From assembly GCF_020991365.1 (NCBI RefSeq), contig NZ_JAJLRA010000010.1:153665-217664 (forward strand): a stretch of 64,000 nt of DNA, written 5' to 3'. This DNA is from Streptacidiphilus sp. ASG 303. Lineage in GTDB: Bacteria; Actinomycetota; Actinomycetes; Streptomycetales; Streptomycetaceae. The position numbers and the translations under genes were made by a program. Below are positions 35,036 through 43,531 of the stretch, piece after piece (position 1 is the stretch's first letter; the number at the start of each line of letters is the position of its first letter). The notes under the pieces were generated by a model. It made no database searches and had not been told where the DNA came from. It saw only the letters and a list, made by a program, of their open reading frames with translations.

Positions 35036-35057
35036 GGAGGAACGCTATCCGTGTACA

Positions 35058-35070
35058 TGACACTGCGTCA
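35058..35070. promoter_or_regulatory. Candidate TetR autoregulatory operator
   Basis: TGACACTGCGTCA has TGAC/GTCA arms around 5 bases and lies just upstream of the -35 position of the leaderless tetR promoter (TAGGGT at 35092-35097, 6 bases before the ATG). TGACnnnnnGTCA-type dyads are common TetR targets in actinobacteria. Confidence 0.5.
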
Positions 35071-35103
35071 ATGCCGCGTGCCGCCTCCCGTTAGGGTGGG
35101 CCC

Positions 35104-35886
35104 ATGGCCACGCGCACGCGCCCCCGCAGCACCCCCGCAGCACCGGAGCGGCCCGACCGCGGCCCCCGCCGCCGGCTCAGCGTGGACGAGCGCCGCGAAC
35201 AGCTGATCGAGGTCGCCCTCGACCTGTTCAGCCGCTGCGCCCCCGACGAGGTGTCCATCGACGACATAGCGGCCGCCGCGGGAGCCTCCCGCCCCCTGGT
35301 CTACCACTACTTCCCCGGCAAGCAGAGCCTCTACGAGGCCGCCCTGCGCCGCGCCGCCGACGAGCTCGCCGGACGCTTCCGGGAGCCCGCCGAGGGCCCC
35401 CTCTCCGAACGGCTGCACCGCGTCATGGTCCGCTACTTCGACTTCGTCGACGGCCACGGGCCGGGCTTCGCCGCCCTGCTGCGCGGCGGGTCCGTCGCCG
35501 CCGGCTCCTGGAGCGGCGCCGTCATCGACGAGGTCCGCCGCGCCGCCCACGACGAGATCCTCGCCCACCTGGGCGCCGAGGACCCGGGCCCGCGGCTGCG
35601 CCTCACCGTCCGCACCTGGATCGCCGACGCGGAGATCACCGCCCTCGCCTGGCTGGAGGACCGCTCGCTGTCCCGCGAGGAGCTGCAGCTGCGCCTCGTC
35701 CAGGAGTTCACGGCGGCCCTCGCGGTCACCGCCTCCCGGGAGCCCTCCCTGGTACCCGTCCTGCGGGGCCTCCTCGCGGAGGAGTCCCCCTCCGGGCCCG
35801 CCGGACGGCTCCTCGCGCAGCTCGGCGGACTGCTCGCCGACCCGGGCATCGCGGACGCCGTGGGACGGCTGGCGGCGGAGGGCTGA
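35104..35886 (+). CDS. TetR-family regulator
   Basis: A 260-residue regulator. HTH region: RREQLIEVALDLFSRCAPDE, SIDDIAAAAGASRPLVYHYF and PGKQSLYEAAL (about residues 30-80). The C-terminal domain is long and Ala/Leu-rich. A leaderless start at ATG 35104 is suggested by TAGGGT six bases upstream and absence of a ribosome binding site. It precedes the repeat-motif protein by 105 bases, same strand. Controlled genes are unknown. Confidence 0.87.
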   Translation: MATRTRPRSTPAAPERPDRGPRRRLSVDERREQLIEVALDLFSRCAPDEVSIDDIAAAAGASRPLVYHYFPGKQSLYEAALRRAADELAGRFREPAEGPLSERLHRVMVRYFDFVDGHGPGFAALLRGGSVAAGSWSGAVIDEVRRAAHDEILAHLGAEDPGPRLRLTVRTWIADAEITALAWLEDRSLSREELQLRLVQEFTAALAVTASREPSLVPVLRGLLAEESPSGPAGRLLAQLGGLLADPGIADAVGRLAAEG

Positions 35887-35991
35887 CGGCGGCCGGCCCG
35901 GGCGGGCGGGGGCCCGGACCGCAGGCCGCCGGTGCGTCCCCGTCTGGTAGAAAAGCCGGGCCGATCCGTACACGAGGGGGAACAGGCACGC

Positions 35992-37641
35992 ATGTCTGAG
36001 AACGGACTCGCCCACGCACGGGCCGCCGCGAACCGGGTGGCCGCCACCGTCGACGCGGTCTCCGAGGCCCTGCTGTCCGGCCGGGCCTGGCTGCACCCCG
36101 CCGCCTCGCTCACCACCCCCGTCCGCGTCGCGGCCCTCCCCTCCCCCGGCGAGCCCGCCACCGGGCACGAGCGCCGGGTCGTGGCCGGGGCGGGGGCGGT
36201 CGTCGGGTGGGCCTCCGCCGAACCGGCGCAGGGGCCCGTCGCCGCCGACGCCGTCCGCCGCGTCCTGGACCGCCTGGGGGCGGGTCCCGTCCTCGGCCGC
36301 GAGGCCGACGCCGAGGCCCTGCACCTCCCCGTCGCCGCCGGACCGGCCCCCGGCGACCCCCGGCCCGCCCTCCCCCCGCTGACCGGTGCCGCCGACCGGT
36401 CCGGACCGCTGCGCACCGCCGACGTGACCGGCGTCCGGGTCCGGCTGACCGTCCCCGTGGTCTTCCACTCGCTCCTCGTCCGGGGCGGCGCCGACCGGGT
36501 GGCCGACCACCTGGTCGAGACCGCGGAGGAGGTCCTGGCCGGCGCCCGCGGCGCGGCGCGCCGCGACTGGGCGGCGGTCACCGCGTCCTGTGCCGACGCC
36601 GCCCGGGCCGACGGCGCGTTCTTCGCCGGGCTCTGCCGGCTCGACGTCGGCGGACGCGAGAGCACCGCCACCCTGGCCGCCGTCGTCGCCCCCCTCGACC
36701 CCGGCGCGTCCGCGGAGCCGCCCGGCGATCCGGGAGCGGCACCCGGCCACGCGGGGGCCCACCGGGTCGAGCTGCCCTGCGGCCCGGCCACGGTCCTCAC
36801 CGAGGCCCGGACGACACCAGTCCCGGCGGCGCTCGCCGCCGACGGCCGCCGCCGCCTGATCGGCACCGCCGCCGCCGTCGCCCTGGTCCCCCTCCCGGAC
36901 GGGGAGCGGGTGCTCGCCGTGCAGCTCAGCACGCCGCACGAGCAGGACTGGGAGCTGTACGGCGCCGCCTTCGCCCTGGTGCTGGAGAGCATCGAGATCG
37001 CCTGGGACGGCGTCACCGCGGCGCCCGAGGCGCCCATGGCACCCGAGGGACGCGAGGGACGCGAGGAGGCGGCAGCCGCGCCCACCGCCCCTGCCGCTCC
37101 CGCACCCGCGCCCGCGCCCGCGCCCGCCGCGGAGCCCGCCGCCGCCGCAGCTCCGGCGGGGACGGCCGTGCCCGCCCCGGCCGGCCCCGCCCCCGTTCCC
37201 GCCGCGCCGCCCGCTCCGGCTCCCGCCCCGGCCGCCGCGCCGACGCCCGCTCCGGCAGTCCCGGCTCCCGCACCGGCGGACGCGGCCCCGGCCGCCGCCC
37301 CGGCGGGCACGGACAGGCCGGGCAAGGGCACCCCCGTGCGGGTCCCCCCGGCCGACTGGGACCCCTTCGCCCCTCCCGGTGCGGCCCCCGCCGGCCCCGC
37401 GGCCGCGCCCGCGCCGCCGACCCGGGCGCCGGCCGCGGGCGCGGCCGCCGGCGGCGAGGGCGGGCCGGGCAAGGGCACCCCCGTGCGGGTCCCCCCCGCC
37501 GACTGGGACCCCTTCGGCACCACGAGCGCTGCCCCCGCCGCCCCGGCCCCGGCCGCCGCGCAGGACCCGGCCGAGGAGGCCGCACCCGCCAAGGGCACCC
37601 CCGTCCAGGTCCCCCCGGCCGACTGGGACCCCTGGGCCTGA
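35992..37641 (+). CDS. Unrecognised protein with three C-terminal KGTPV-PPADWDP motifs
   Basis: A 549-residue protein with no signal peptide or membrane segment. Residues 1-345 look globular and end in an ordered segment (LLVRGGADRVADHLVETAEE; WELYGAAFALVLESIEIAWD) but I do not recognise the fold. Residues about 346-549 are an Ala/Pro-rich linker carrying three near-identical 15-residue motifs: KGTPVRVPPADWDPF at 445-459 and 494-508, and KGTPVQVPPADWDPW at 534-548, one residue before the stop. ATG at 35992 has a GAGGGG run 12 bases upstream. It sits between a TetR gene and the convergent CtpI-type ATPase. Conserved short motifs on a flexible tail suggest docking sites for a repeated partner; this is inference. 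Confidence 0.8.
   Translation: MSENGLAHARAAANRVAATVDAVSEALLSGRAWLHPAASLTTPVRVAALPSPGEPATGHERRVVAGAGAVVGWASAEPAQGPVAADAVRRVLDRLGAGPVLGREADAEALHLPVAAGPAPGDPRPALPPLTGAADRSGPLRTADVTGVRVRLTVPVVFHSLLVRGGADRVADHLVETAEEVLAGARGAARRDWAAVTASCADAARADGAFFAGLCRLDVGGRESTATLAAVVAPLDPGASAEPPGDPGAAPGHAGAHRVELPCGPATVLTEARTTPVPAALAADGRRRLIGTAAAVALVPLPDGERVLAVQLSTPHEQDWELYGAAFALVLESIEIAWDGVTAAPEAPMAPEGREGREEAAAAPTAPAAPAPAPAPAPAAEPAAAAAPAGTAVPAPAGPAPVPAAPPAPAPAPAAAPTPAPAVPAPAPADAAPAAAPAGTDRPGKGTPVRVPPADWDPFAPPGAAPAGPAAAPAPPTRAPAAGAAAGGEGGPGKGTPVRVPPADWDPFGTTSAAPAAPAPAAAQDPAEEAAPAKGTPVQVPPADWDPWA
37324..37635 (+). repeat. Three in-gene repeats encoding the 15-residue motif
   Basis: Copies at 37324-37368, 37471-37515 and 37591-37635, spaced 147 and 120 bases. 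The nucleotide copies are almost identical, while the linkers between them are unrelated Ala/Pro codons, so the motif itself is under selection or recently duplicated. Confidence 0.85.
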
Positions 37642-37654
37642 GCACCCGTGCCCG

Positions 37655-37690
37655 GCCCCGCCCGCGCACCGGCCGGAGACCGGGCGGGGC
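37655..37690. terminator. Probable shared terminator between the repeat protein and ctpI
   Basis: GCCCCGCCCG (37655-37664) pairs perfectly with CGGGCGGGGC (37681-37690) across a 16-base loop that can fold further (CCGGCCGG). It lies in the 67-base convergent gap. Confidence 0.5.
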
Positions 37691-37708
37691 GGCGGTCCGG
37701 ACTCCGGG

Positions 37709-40700
37709 TCAGTGCGCGGCGGAGCTGTTGAGGAGGCGTCCGCCGAGGGCCGCGGCGGCGGTGGCGACGACCGCGCAGCCGAGGACGACCGCCCAGCCGA
37801 CCGGTCCCAGCGCCGTACAGCCGAAGAAGCGGTTGATCCCCGGCACCTCGACCGCCGCCACCAGGGCCGCAGCCGAGACACCGCTGGTGAGCAGGACGAG
37901 CGGGCTGCGCCAGCGGCCGATGAGGGTCTGTCCCAGCTGGGCCCCGACGAGGGCCGCGAGCGCCATCGTGGAGGCCCGCCGCCCGCCGTCGGGCAGCACC
38001 CGGGTGGCGCGGCCGAGCTGCCAGGCCACCAGCGCCGCCGCCGCGGTGGCGCTGCCGCGGACGGCGAGCATGCGGGCCACCTCGGGCCCGGCGAAGCCCC
38101 GCGCCGGACCGTCCGTGACCGCGCGCCCGCCGCCCTCCGCGCCCCGCACGCCCTCCGCCTCCGCGTCCGACCGGCGGGGCGTCAGGGCCACGGCCAGGGC
38201 GGGCAGCATGTCGGTGAGCATGTTGACCACCAGGAGCTGACGGGTGGTCAGCGGAGCCCGTCCGCTGACCGCCGTACCGGCCAGGGTGAACGCGATCTCG
38301 CCCGCGTTGCCGCCCACCAGGATCGCGATGGCGTCCCGGACGCTCGCCCACAGCGAGCGGCCCTCGGCGAGCGCGTCCAGGATGAGCCGGGGGTCGGGCG
38401 CGGTCAGCACGAGGTCGGCCGCGCTGCGCGCGGAGCCGCTGCCGCGCCCGGCGACCGCGATGCCGACGTCGGCCCGGCGGATGGCGGCGGCGTCGTTGGT
38501 GCCGTCGCCCGTCATCGCGACCACGCGTCCGGCCCGCTGGAGCTCCCGGACGATCCGCACCTTCTGGGCGGGCGACACCCGCGCGAAGACCGCCGCCGCG
38601 GCCACCACCTCGGCGCGGCGGGCCGCGGGCAGCGCCTCCAGCTCGGCACCGGTCAGCACCCGGTCGGCGTCGGGGATGCCGATGTCGGCGGCGACGGCGG
38701 CGGCGGTCACCGGGTGGTCGCCGGTGACCATCACCGGCCGCACCCCGGCCCGGACCAGGCCCGCGACCGACGCGGAGGCGTGCGGCCGCGGCGCGTCCGC
38801 GATCCCCACGAACCCGAGCAGGCAGGCGTTCCGCACGCGTCCGGCCAGCTCCTCGCCGGACATCCCGGCTGGCTCGCCCGGCCCGTCCACCGCGATCCGG
38901 GCCACCGCGAGGACCCGCAGGCCGCGCCCGGCCAGCGCCTGCACCCGCTCCCGGGCCCGGTGCCGCCTGGCCTCGGTGAGCGGCAGCGCCCGGCCGTTGC
39001 GGTCGGCGACCTCGGAGCAGCGCTCCAGGACGGTCTCCGGCGCGCCCTTGACCGCGATGACCGGCCCCTCCCCTGCGTCGCCGAGCGCGGCCGAGAAGCC
39101 GCGGCCGGTCTCGAAGGGCAGCTCCGCGAGGAGCTTCCAGCCGGGGACCTCGTCGTGGTCCAGGGCCGCCTCGGCGACGGCCCGGTCGGTGGCGTGCGCC
39201 ATCTCCCGGATGCCGTCGGCGAACGGGGGGCAGGCGCGGGCGGCGTTGCGCAGGATCCGCCGGCCGGTGCCGCCCGCGATCGGCACCGGGCCGTGCAGGG
39301 CGGCGGTGCGGACCAGCGAGAGCCGGCCCTCCGTCAGGGTGCCGGTCTTGTCGAAGCAGACGGTGTCGACGCGGCCGAGCGCCTCCAGGGCGCGGGTGGA
39401 GCGCACCAGGACGCCGAGCCCGGAGAGGCGCCGGGCGGCGGCGAGCTGGGCCACCGTCGCGACCAGGGGCAGGCCCTCCGGCACGGCGGCCACCGCGATC
39501 GCGACGCCGGAGGCCAGGGCCTCGCGCAGCCGCAGCCCCCGCAGGAGGCCCAGGCCGGTGACGGCGAGGCCGCCGACGCCGGTGGCGGGCAGGGCGATGC
39601 GGGTGAGTTCGGCGAGCCGGGCCTGCAGGCCCGCCGTGGAGCGGACCCGGCCCGCGGCGCGGGCGGCCCGGCCGGCCTCGGTGGCGCCGCCGGTGGCGAC
39701 CACGACGGCGACCCCCGACCCGGCGAGCACGACCGTGCCCTCGTAGAGCATGCAGCTGCGCTCGGCCTGGTGGGCGTTGGGGACCGCCTCGGGCGACTTG
39801 CCGACCGGGAGGGGCTCGCCGGTGAGGCTCGCCTCGTCGACCTCCAGGGAGACGGCGGCCAGCAGCCGGGCGTCCGCGGGCACGACGTCCTCCGGGTGGA
39901 CCGCGATGAGGTCGCCGGGGCGCAGCCGGTCGGCGGGGACCTTCCGGCCCCGGGTGTGCGCGGGTTCGGGCGGGTGGGGGGCGTCGCCGGGGGGCTGCGC
40001 CACGAGGCGGGCGTGGGTGCGCTGGCGCAGCAGCAGGGCGTGCAGGGCGCGTTCGGCGCGCATCCGCTGGGTGCCGCTGACGACGGCGTTGCCGAGCATG
40101 ACGCCGCCGACGAGGAAGGCGTCGACGCCGGATCCGACGACGGCGGAGGCGGCGGCGCCGAGGGTGAGGACGGGGGTGAGCGGGTCGTGCAGCTCGTCGC
40201 GGGTGGCGCGGTACAGATCGGCGGCGGTCCGCGCCGGGCCGGCGAGCCGGCGGACGGCGGTCCGCACGCCGGGCACCGCGCAGGCGGCCCGCCGCACGGC
40301 GGCGGCCCGGTCCCGGAGCGCGGCGGCGGGGCGCTGCCCCAGCTCCGCCGCCGTCCGCGCCGCCCGGGCCCGTTCGGCCTCCTGGAGCTCGCGCATCCGC
40401 TGCCACACCTCGTCGGCGGGGAGGGCGTGCCAGGCGTCCCGGACGACGGGCGGCGGGGAGGGGCGGCGGGAGACGCCCCTGGCGCGCAGGGCGGAGGTGG
40501 CCATGGCGCCGAACGCGGCCAGGTGCACGGGCGGCGCGGTCCGCCAGCCGAGGAACGGGCCGCGGCCGCGCTCCGGGGGGCGCGAGGCGGAGAGCAGGGC
40601 GCCCAGGGCGGAGGCCGCCACCGAGGTGTGGGCGGCGCTGGTGCTCTGCTCGTGGGCGGCCGGCACGGCGGCCAGGACCCGCCAGGCCTGCTCCAGGGCC

Positions 40701-42694
40701 GAGCCGGGCGGGCCGCCGGCGCCGCAGACGATGTCCGCCGTCCAGTCGGCGCCGCCCTCGTCGGGGGCGACGCAGACGCCGACGTCGGCGGCGCGCAGCG
40801 CGTGGGGGCGGTCGCGGGCGACCAGCAGCACGCCCCGGCCGTCGGCCTGGAGGGCGCGGACCGTCTCGGTGAGGCCGTCGTCGCCGTCGCCCGCCTCCTC
40901 GGCCTGGCCGAGGAGTTCGTGGACGGCGGCGTGGGGGGTGACCGCGACCTGGGCGGCGCTCTGCTGCGCCACGTCGAGGAGCGCCTCGGCGAGGGGGGCC
41001 GCGCACACGCCGATCCGCACGGTGCCGCAGAGGCCCTGGGGGCCGTGGAGCTCGGCGAGGACGCCGCGCGGGTCCGCCGGGTCGGCGTCGGGGCCCGGGA
41101 CGGGCACGGGCACGGGTGCGGGTGCGGGTGCGGCCTCGGCGCCCGCGAACGGGTCGGCCGTGGGCGCGCCGGGGGCCGCGGGCCCGTCCTGCACCGGCCG
41201 CAGGCGGTAGTGCCCGCGCCGCCAGGCGGCCGGGTCGGCGAGGTCCGCGGCCGTGCGCCCGTGCAGGACGCGGGCCGCGGCCTGCCACACCGCCGCGTCG
41301 TCGAGGTCCTCGTGGGCGGAGCGCGCGGCCAGCAGCCGCACCTCCTCCCCGCAGAGCACGCGGGCGTCGATCACCACCGCGTCGATCCGGTCCAGCCGGC
41401 GCAGGGCGCCCGGGTCCAGGACCACGGTGCCGCGCCGGGCGAGGTCGTGCCCCAGGACGGCCGCGAACGCCTCGCGGCCGAGCCGGGCGGCGCGCGGCAG
41501 GGTGGCCAGCAGGGCGTCCGCCGCCCCCTCCATGTGCTGGGAGACCAGGACGGTGACGGCGGCGCCGAGGACCTCCGCGAGGGCGGTGCGGTCGGCGGCG
41601 CGCTCCACCGGGCCCTGCGGGAGCGGGACCGGCCGCGGCGGCGGCTCCGGCAGGTGCGCGGGCACGGGCACCCCGCCGGCGCAGAGCCGGGGGTGGGCGG
41701 CCGTCCAGGCGGCCGCGCGGGCGCCGATCTCGTACAGCTGCAGGCAGCGGTGGGCCACGTCGACGGCGAGCGGAGCGACGCCGTCGGAGACGCCGTGCAG
41801 GACGGCGTTGACGCCCGCGAGCAGCACCTCGGCCCGGTGGTGGCCGATCCGCGCACCGAGGTCCTGGCGGACGGCGGGCAGCGAGTCGGCCATGGCCACG
41901 GCGGCCCGCACCACCCGGGGCGCGGGGGCGATGCGGGTGAGCCGGACGACGGAGGCGCCGAGCAGGCCGACGCAGTCGAGCACGAGGGCGACCGACGCCG
42001 CGGCGGTCGCGGCCTGGTCGTCGGGCGGTCCGGGGCGGTCGGGCTCGCCGGCCTCCCACGCCTCCAGCTCCTCCTCGCCCAGCTCCTCCCCGCCCGCCTC
42101 CGGCGCGGCCTCCCTCGGGGCGCCCGGGCGGCGGACGGCCTCCTCGGCGGAGCGGACCGCCTCGACGAGGTCGGCGACGTCCACCCGGTCCTCGGCGAAC
42201 GCCACGAGGACGTGCCCGGTGACGGCGTTGACCTCGGCCAGGTCGACGCCCTCGACGTCCTTCAGGGCCGCGGTGACGGCGGAGGCCAGCCGGTGGTGGT
42301 GGGGTCCGCCGGCGGGGAGGCCGCGGACCTGGATGTGGGCGCGGCCGCCGTACGCCCAGATGCGGCGCCTGCCCTCCCCCTCGACGAGGGCGCGCAGGCC
42401 CCGCCCGACGGCCTCGGAGTCGGGCAGCGGCCGGGCGGCGGCGGCCGCCGCGCCCGCGGCGCCGGAGGCGGCGGACCTCCCGAGGGAGCCGGCCCCGGTG
42501 GCCGCGGACCGGGCGAGGGAGGCCGCGCCCGCGGCGCCCGTGCGGCCGATCGCGGCCGCCGCGGCGGCCCCGCCCCGGGCCAGCGCGATCGCGTCGGCGG
42601 CGCCGCCCGCCGCGGCGCGCAGCCCGGTGGTCAGGGCGGGGCGGGCGGGGAGCAGCGCGACGGCGGCGGCGAGCAGGGCGGGCGACCGGGCCAA
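37709..42694 (-). CDS. ctpI: Large CtpI-type cation-transporting P-type ATPase
   Basis: A 1661-residue P-type ATPase, close to the size of mycobacterial CtpI. The last 900 residues form the catalytic unit: TGEPLPVGKSPEAV in the actuator region, PEGLPLVATV in a membrane helix, phosphorylation site DKTGTLTEG (Asp about 1116), VTGDHPVTA and MTGDGTNDAAAI in the hinge. The N-terminal 700 residues are unusual: Ala-rich, with an HMA-like ferredoxin fold lacking CxxC (HHHRLASAVTAALKDVEGVD). Membrane-segment PEGLP is a P2-like (Ca/Mg) type, not a heavy-metal CPx motif; the ion is unknown. TTG at 42694 has AGGAGG 5 bases upstream. An AT-richer patch at 42735-42780 probably holds its promoter. Confidence 0.9.
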   Translation of the reverse strand: MARSPALLAAAVALLPARPALTTGLRAAAGGAADAIALARGGAAAAAAIGRTGAAGAASLARSAATGAGSLGRSAASGAAGAAAAAARPLPDSEAVGRGLRALVEGEGRRRIWAYGGRAHIQVRGLPAGGPHHHRLASAVTAALKDVEGVDLAEVNAVTGHVLVAFAEDRVDVADLVEAVRSAEEAVRRPGAPREAAPEAGGEELGEEELEAWEAGEPDRPGPPDDQAATAAASVALVLDCVGLLGASVVRLTRIAPAPRVVRAAVAMADSLPAVRQDLGARIGHHRAEVLLAGVNAVLHGVSDGVAPLAVDVAHRCLQLYEIGARAAAWTAAHPRLCAGGVPVPAHLPEPPPRPVPLPQGPVERAADRTALAEVLGAAVTVLVSQHMEGAADALLATLPRAARLGREAFAAVLGHDLARRGTVVLDPGALRRLDRIDAVVIDARVLCGEEVRLLAARSAHEDLDDAAVWQAAARVLHGRTAADLADPAAWRRGHYRLRPVQDGPAAPGAPTADPFAGAEAAPAPAPVPVPVPGPDADPADPRGVLAELHGPQGLCGTVRIGVCAAPLAEALLDVAQQSAAQVAVTPHAAVHELLGQAEEAGDGDDGLTETVRALQADGRGVLLVARDRPHALRAADVGVCVAPDEGGADWTADIVCGAGGPPGSALEQAWRVLAAVPAAHEQSTSAAHTSVAASALGALLSASRPPERGRGPFLGWRTAPPVHLAAFGAMATSALRARGVSRRPSPPPVVRDAWHALPADEVWQRMRELQEAERARAARTAAELGQRPAAALRDRAAAVRRAACAVPGVRTAVRRLAGPARTAADLYRATRDELHDPLTPVLTLGAAASAVVGSGVDAFLVGGVMLGNAVVSGTQRMRAERALHALLLRQRTHARLVAQPPGDAPHPPEPAHTRGRKVPADRLRPGDLIAVHPEDVVPADARLLAAVSLEVDEASLTGEPLPVGKSPEAVPNAHQAERSCMLYEGTVVLAGSGVAVVVATGGATEAGRAARAAGRVRSTAGLQARLAELTRIALPATGVGGLAVTGLGLLRGLRLREALASGVAIAVAAVPEGLPLVATVAQLAAARRLSGLGVLVRSTRALEALGRVDTVCFDKTGTLTEGRLSLVRTAALHGPVPIAGGTGRRILRNAARACPPFADGIREMAHATDRAVAEAALDHDEVPGWKLLAELPFETGRGFSAALGDAGEGPVIAVKGAPETVLERCSEVADRNGRALPLTEARRHRARERVQALAGRGLRVLAVARIAVDGPGEPAGMSGEELAGRVRNACLLGFVGIADAPRPHASASVAGLVRAGVRPVMVTGDHPVTAAAVAADIGIPDADRVLTGAELEALPAARRAEVVAAAAVFARVSPAQKVRIVRELQRAGRVVAMTGDGTNDAAAIRRADVGIAVAGRGSGSARSAADLVLTAPDPRLILDALAEGRSLWASVRDAIAILVGGNAGEIAFTLAGTAVSGRAPLTTRQLLVVNMLTDMLPALAVALTPRRSDAEAEGVRGAEGGGRAVTDGPARGFAGPEVARMLAVRGSATAAAALVAWQLGRATRVLPDGGRRASTMALAALVGAQLGQTLIGRWRSPLVLLTSGVSAAALVAAVEVPGINRFFGCTALGPVGWAVVLGCAVVATAAAALGGRLLNSSAAH

Positions 42695-42780
42695 CGCGGC
42701 CTCCTGGGGTGCGGCGGAAGGTACCGCGGCTAGCCATACCCCGTACGGTCACACAACGGACATTTCATACACCAATGCCG

Positions 42781-43278
42781 TCACTCCCGGCCGTGGACCT
42801 CCCTGCGGTGCTCCGCCAGCGCCTCGTCGAGGCCGTCGTGGACCGGCGTGGTGATGCTGACCCCCGTCAGGTCGATGATCCGGCGCACGGCCGGGGTGGG
42901 GCGGGCCAGCCGGAGCGAGCCCTCCGCACGGCGGGTCTCCTGCTGGGCGCGGATGACGATGTTGAGGCCGGAGGAGTCCATGAACGGGACGTCGGCCAGG
43001 TCGAGCACCAGGTGGCGGCGGCCGTGGTGGAGCTGGTTGGCCAGCTGGAAGTGCAGCTCGGTGGCGGTGTCCACGTCCAGTTCGCCGGTGATGGCGACCA
43101 CCGCCACGTCGGGGTCCGGCACGCTCACCTCCACCGTCAGGCGGGGCGCCTCCTCGGCGGTCTCGTCCGCCTGCTCCGCCCCGGGGAAGGGCTCGGCGTC
43201 CGTGGGGTCCTGCGCCGCCGCGTACGGGTCGGAGCCGGTCCGGGCCGTCGCGGAGTCGCTGGGGGTCCTGGGGGTCAC
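42781..43278 (-). CDS. STAS-domain anti-sigma-factor antagonist
   Basis: A 165-residue protein of the SpoIIAA/BldG family. After a disordered Thr/Pro/Ala N-terminus of about 70 residues comes a STAS domain: VAVVAITGELDVDTATELHF, HLVLDLADVPFMDSSGLNIV with the phosphorylatable Ser in DSSGL. It would bind an anti-sigma kinase or similar switch partner. GTG at 43278 has GGAGG 7 bases upstream. No cognate anti-sigma or sigma gene is adjacent; the gene precedes ctpI by 86 bases in the same direction. Confidence 0.88.
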   Translation of the reverse strand: MTPRTPSDSATARTGSDPYAAAQDPTDAEPFPGAEQADETAEEAPRLTVEVSVPDPDVAVVAITGELDVDTATELHFQLANQLHHGRRHLVLDLADVPFMDSSGLNIVIRAQQETRRAEGSLRLARPTPAVRRIIDLTGVSITTPVHDGLDEALAEHRREVHGRE

Positions 43279-43387
43279 GGGGGTTCCTCCGGGGGTTCGG
43301 GAGTGCCCCGGGGGAACTCGGACCCCCCGGGGCACACAGGGTCGTGCGGGCGGCTGCCCCGCCGGGCGCGGTCCCACGCCTCCCGGG

Positions 43388-43403
43388 GGCGGGTTTTCCC
43401 GCC
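43388..43403 (-). terminator. Small hairpin downstream of the ABC exporter operon
   Basis: GGCGGG-TTTT-CCCGCC, perfect 6-bp stem in the 250-base C-rich gap between the ABC genes and the STAS gene. The surrounding sequence (43404-43500) is a run of CCCCGGCCGCCC-type repeats; no gene is seen there. Confidence 0.4.
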
Positions 43404-43531
43404 GGACCGCCCCGAGCGCCCCCGGCCCGCCGGGGACCGCCCCGGCCGCCCCCGGCCACCCCCCGGCCGCCCCCGGCCCGCCCGCACGCGCAGGCGCGGG
43501 CCCGGGACGGCCCTGCGGCGGGGAGGGCGGC

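Noticed and set aside
37379..42733. Very long rightward open frame (1784 codons) opposite ctpI
   Set aside because: It is the antisense shadow of the P-type ATPase, whose catalytic motifs are unmistakable on the minus strand; the shadow protein is low-complexity and has no domain.
35433..42752. Leftward open frame of 2439 codons
   Set aside because: Runs through ctpI in another frame and antisense to tetR and the motif protein; no motif, high Arg/Pro content.
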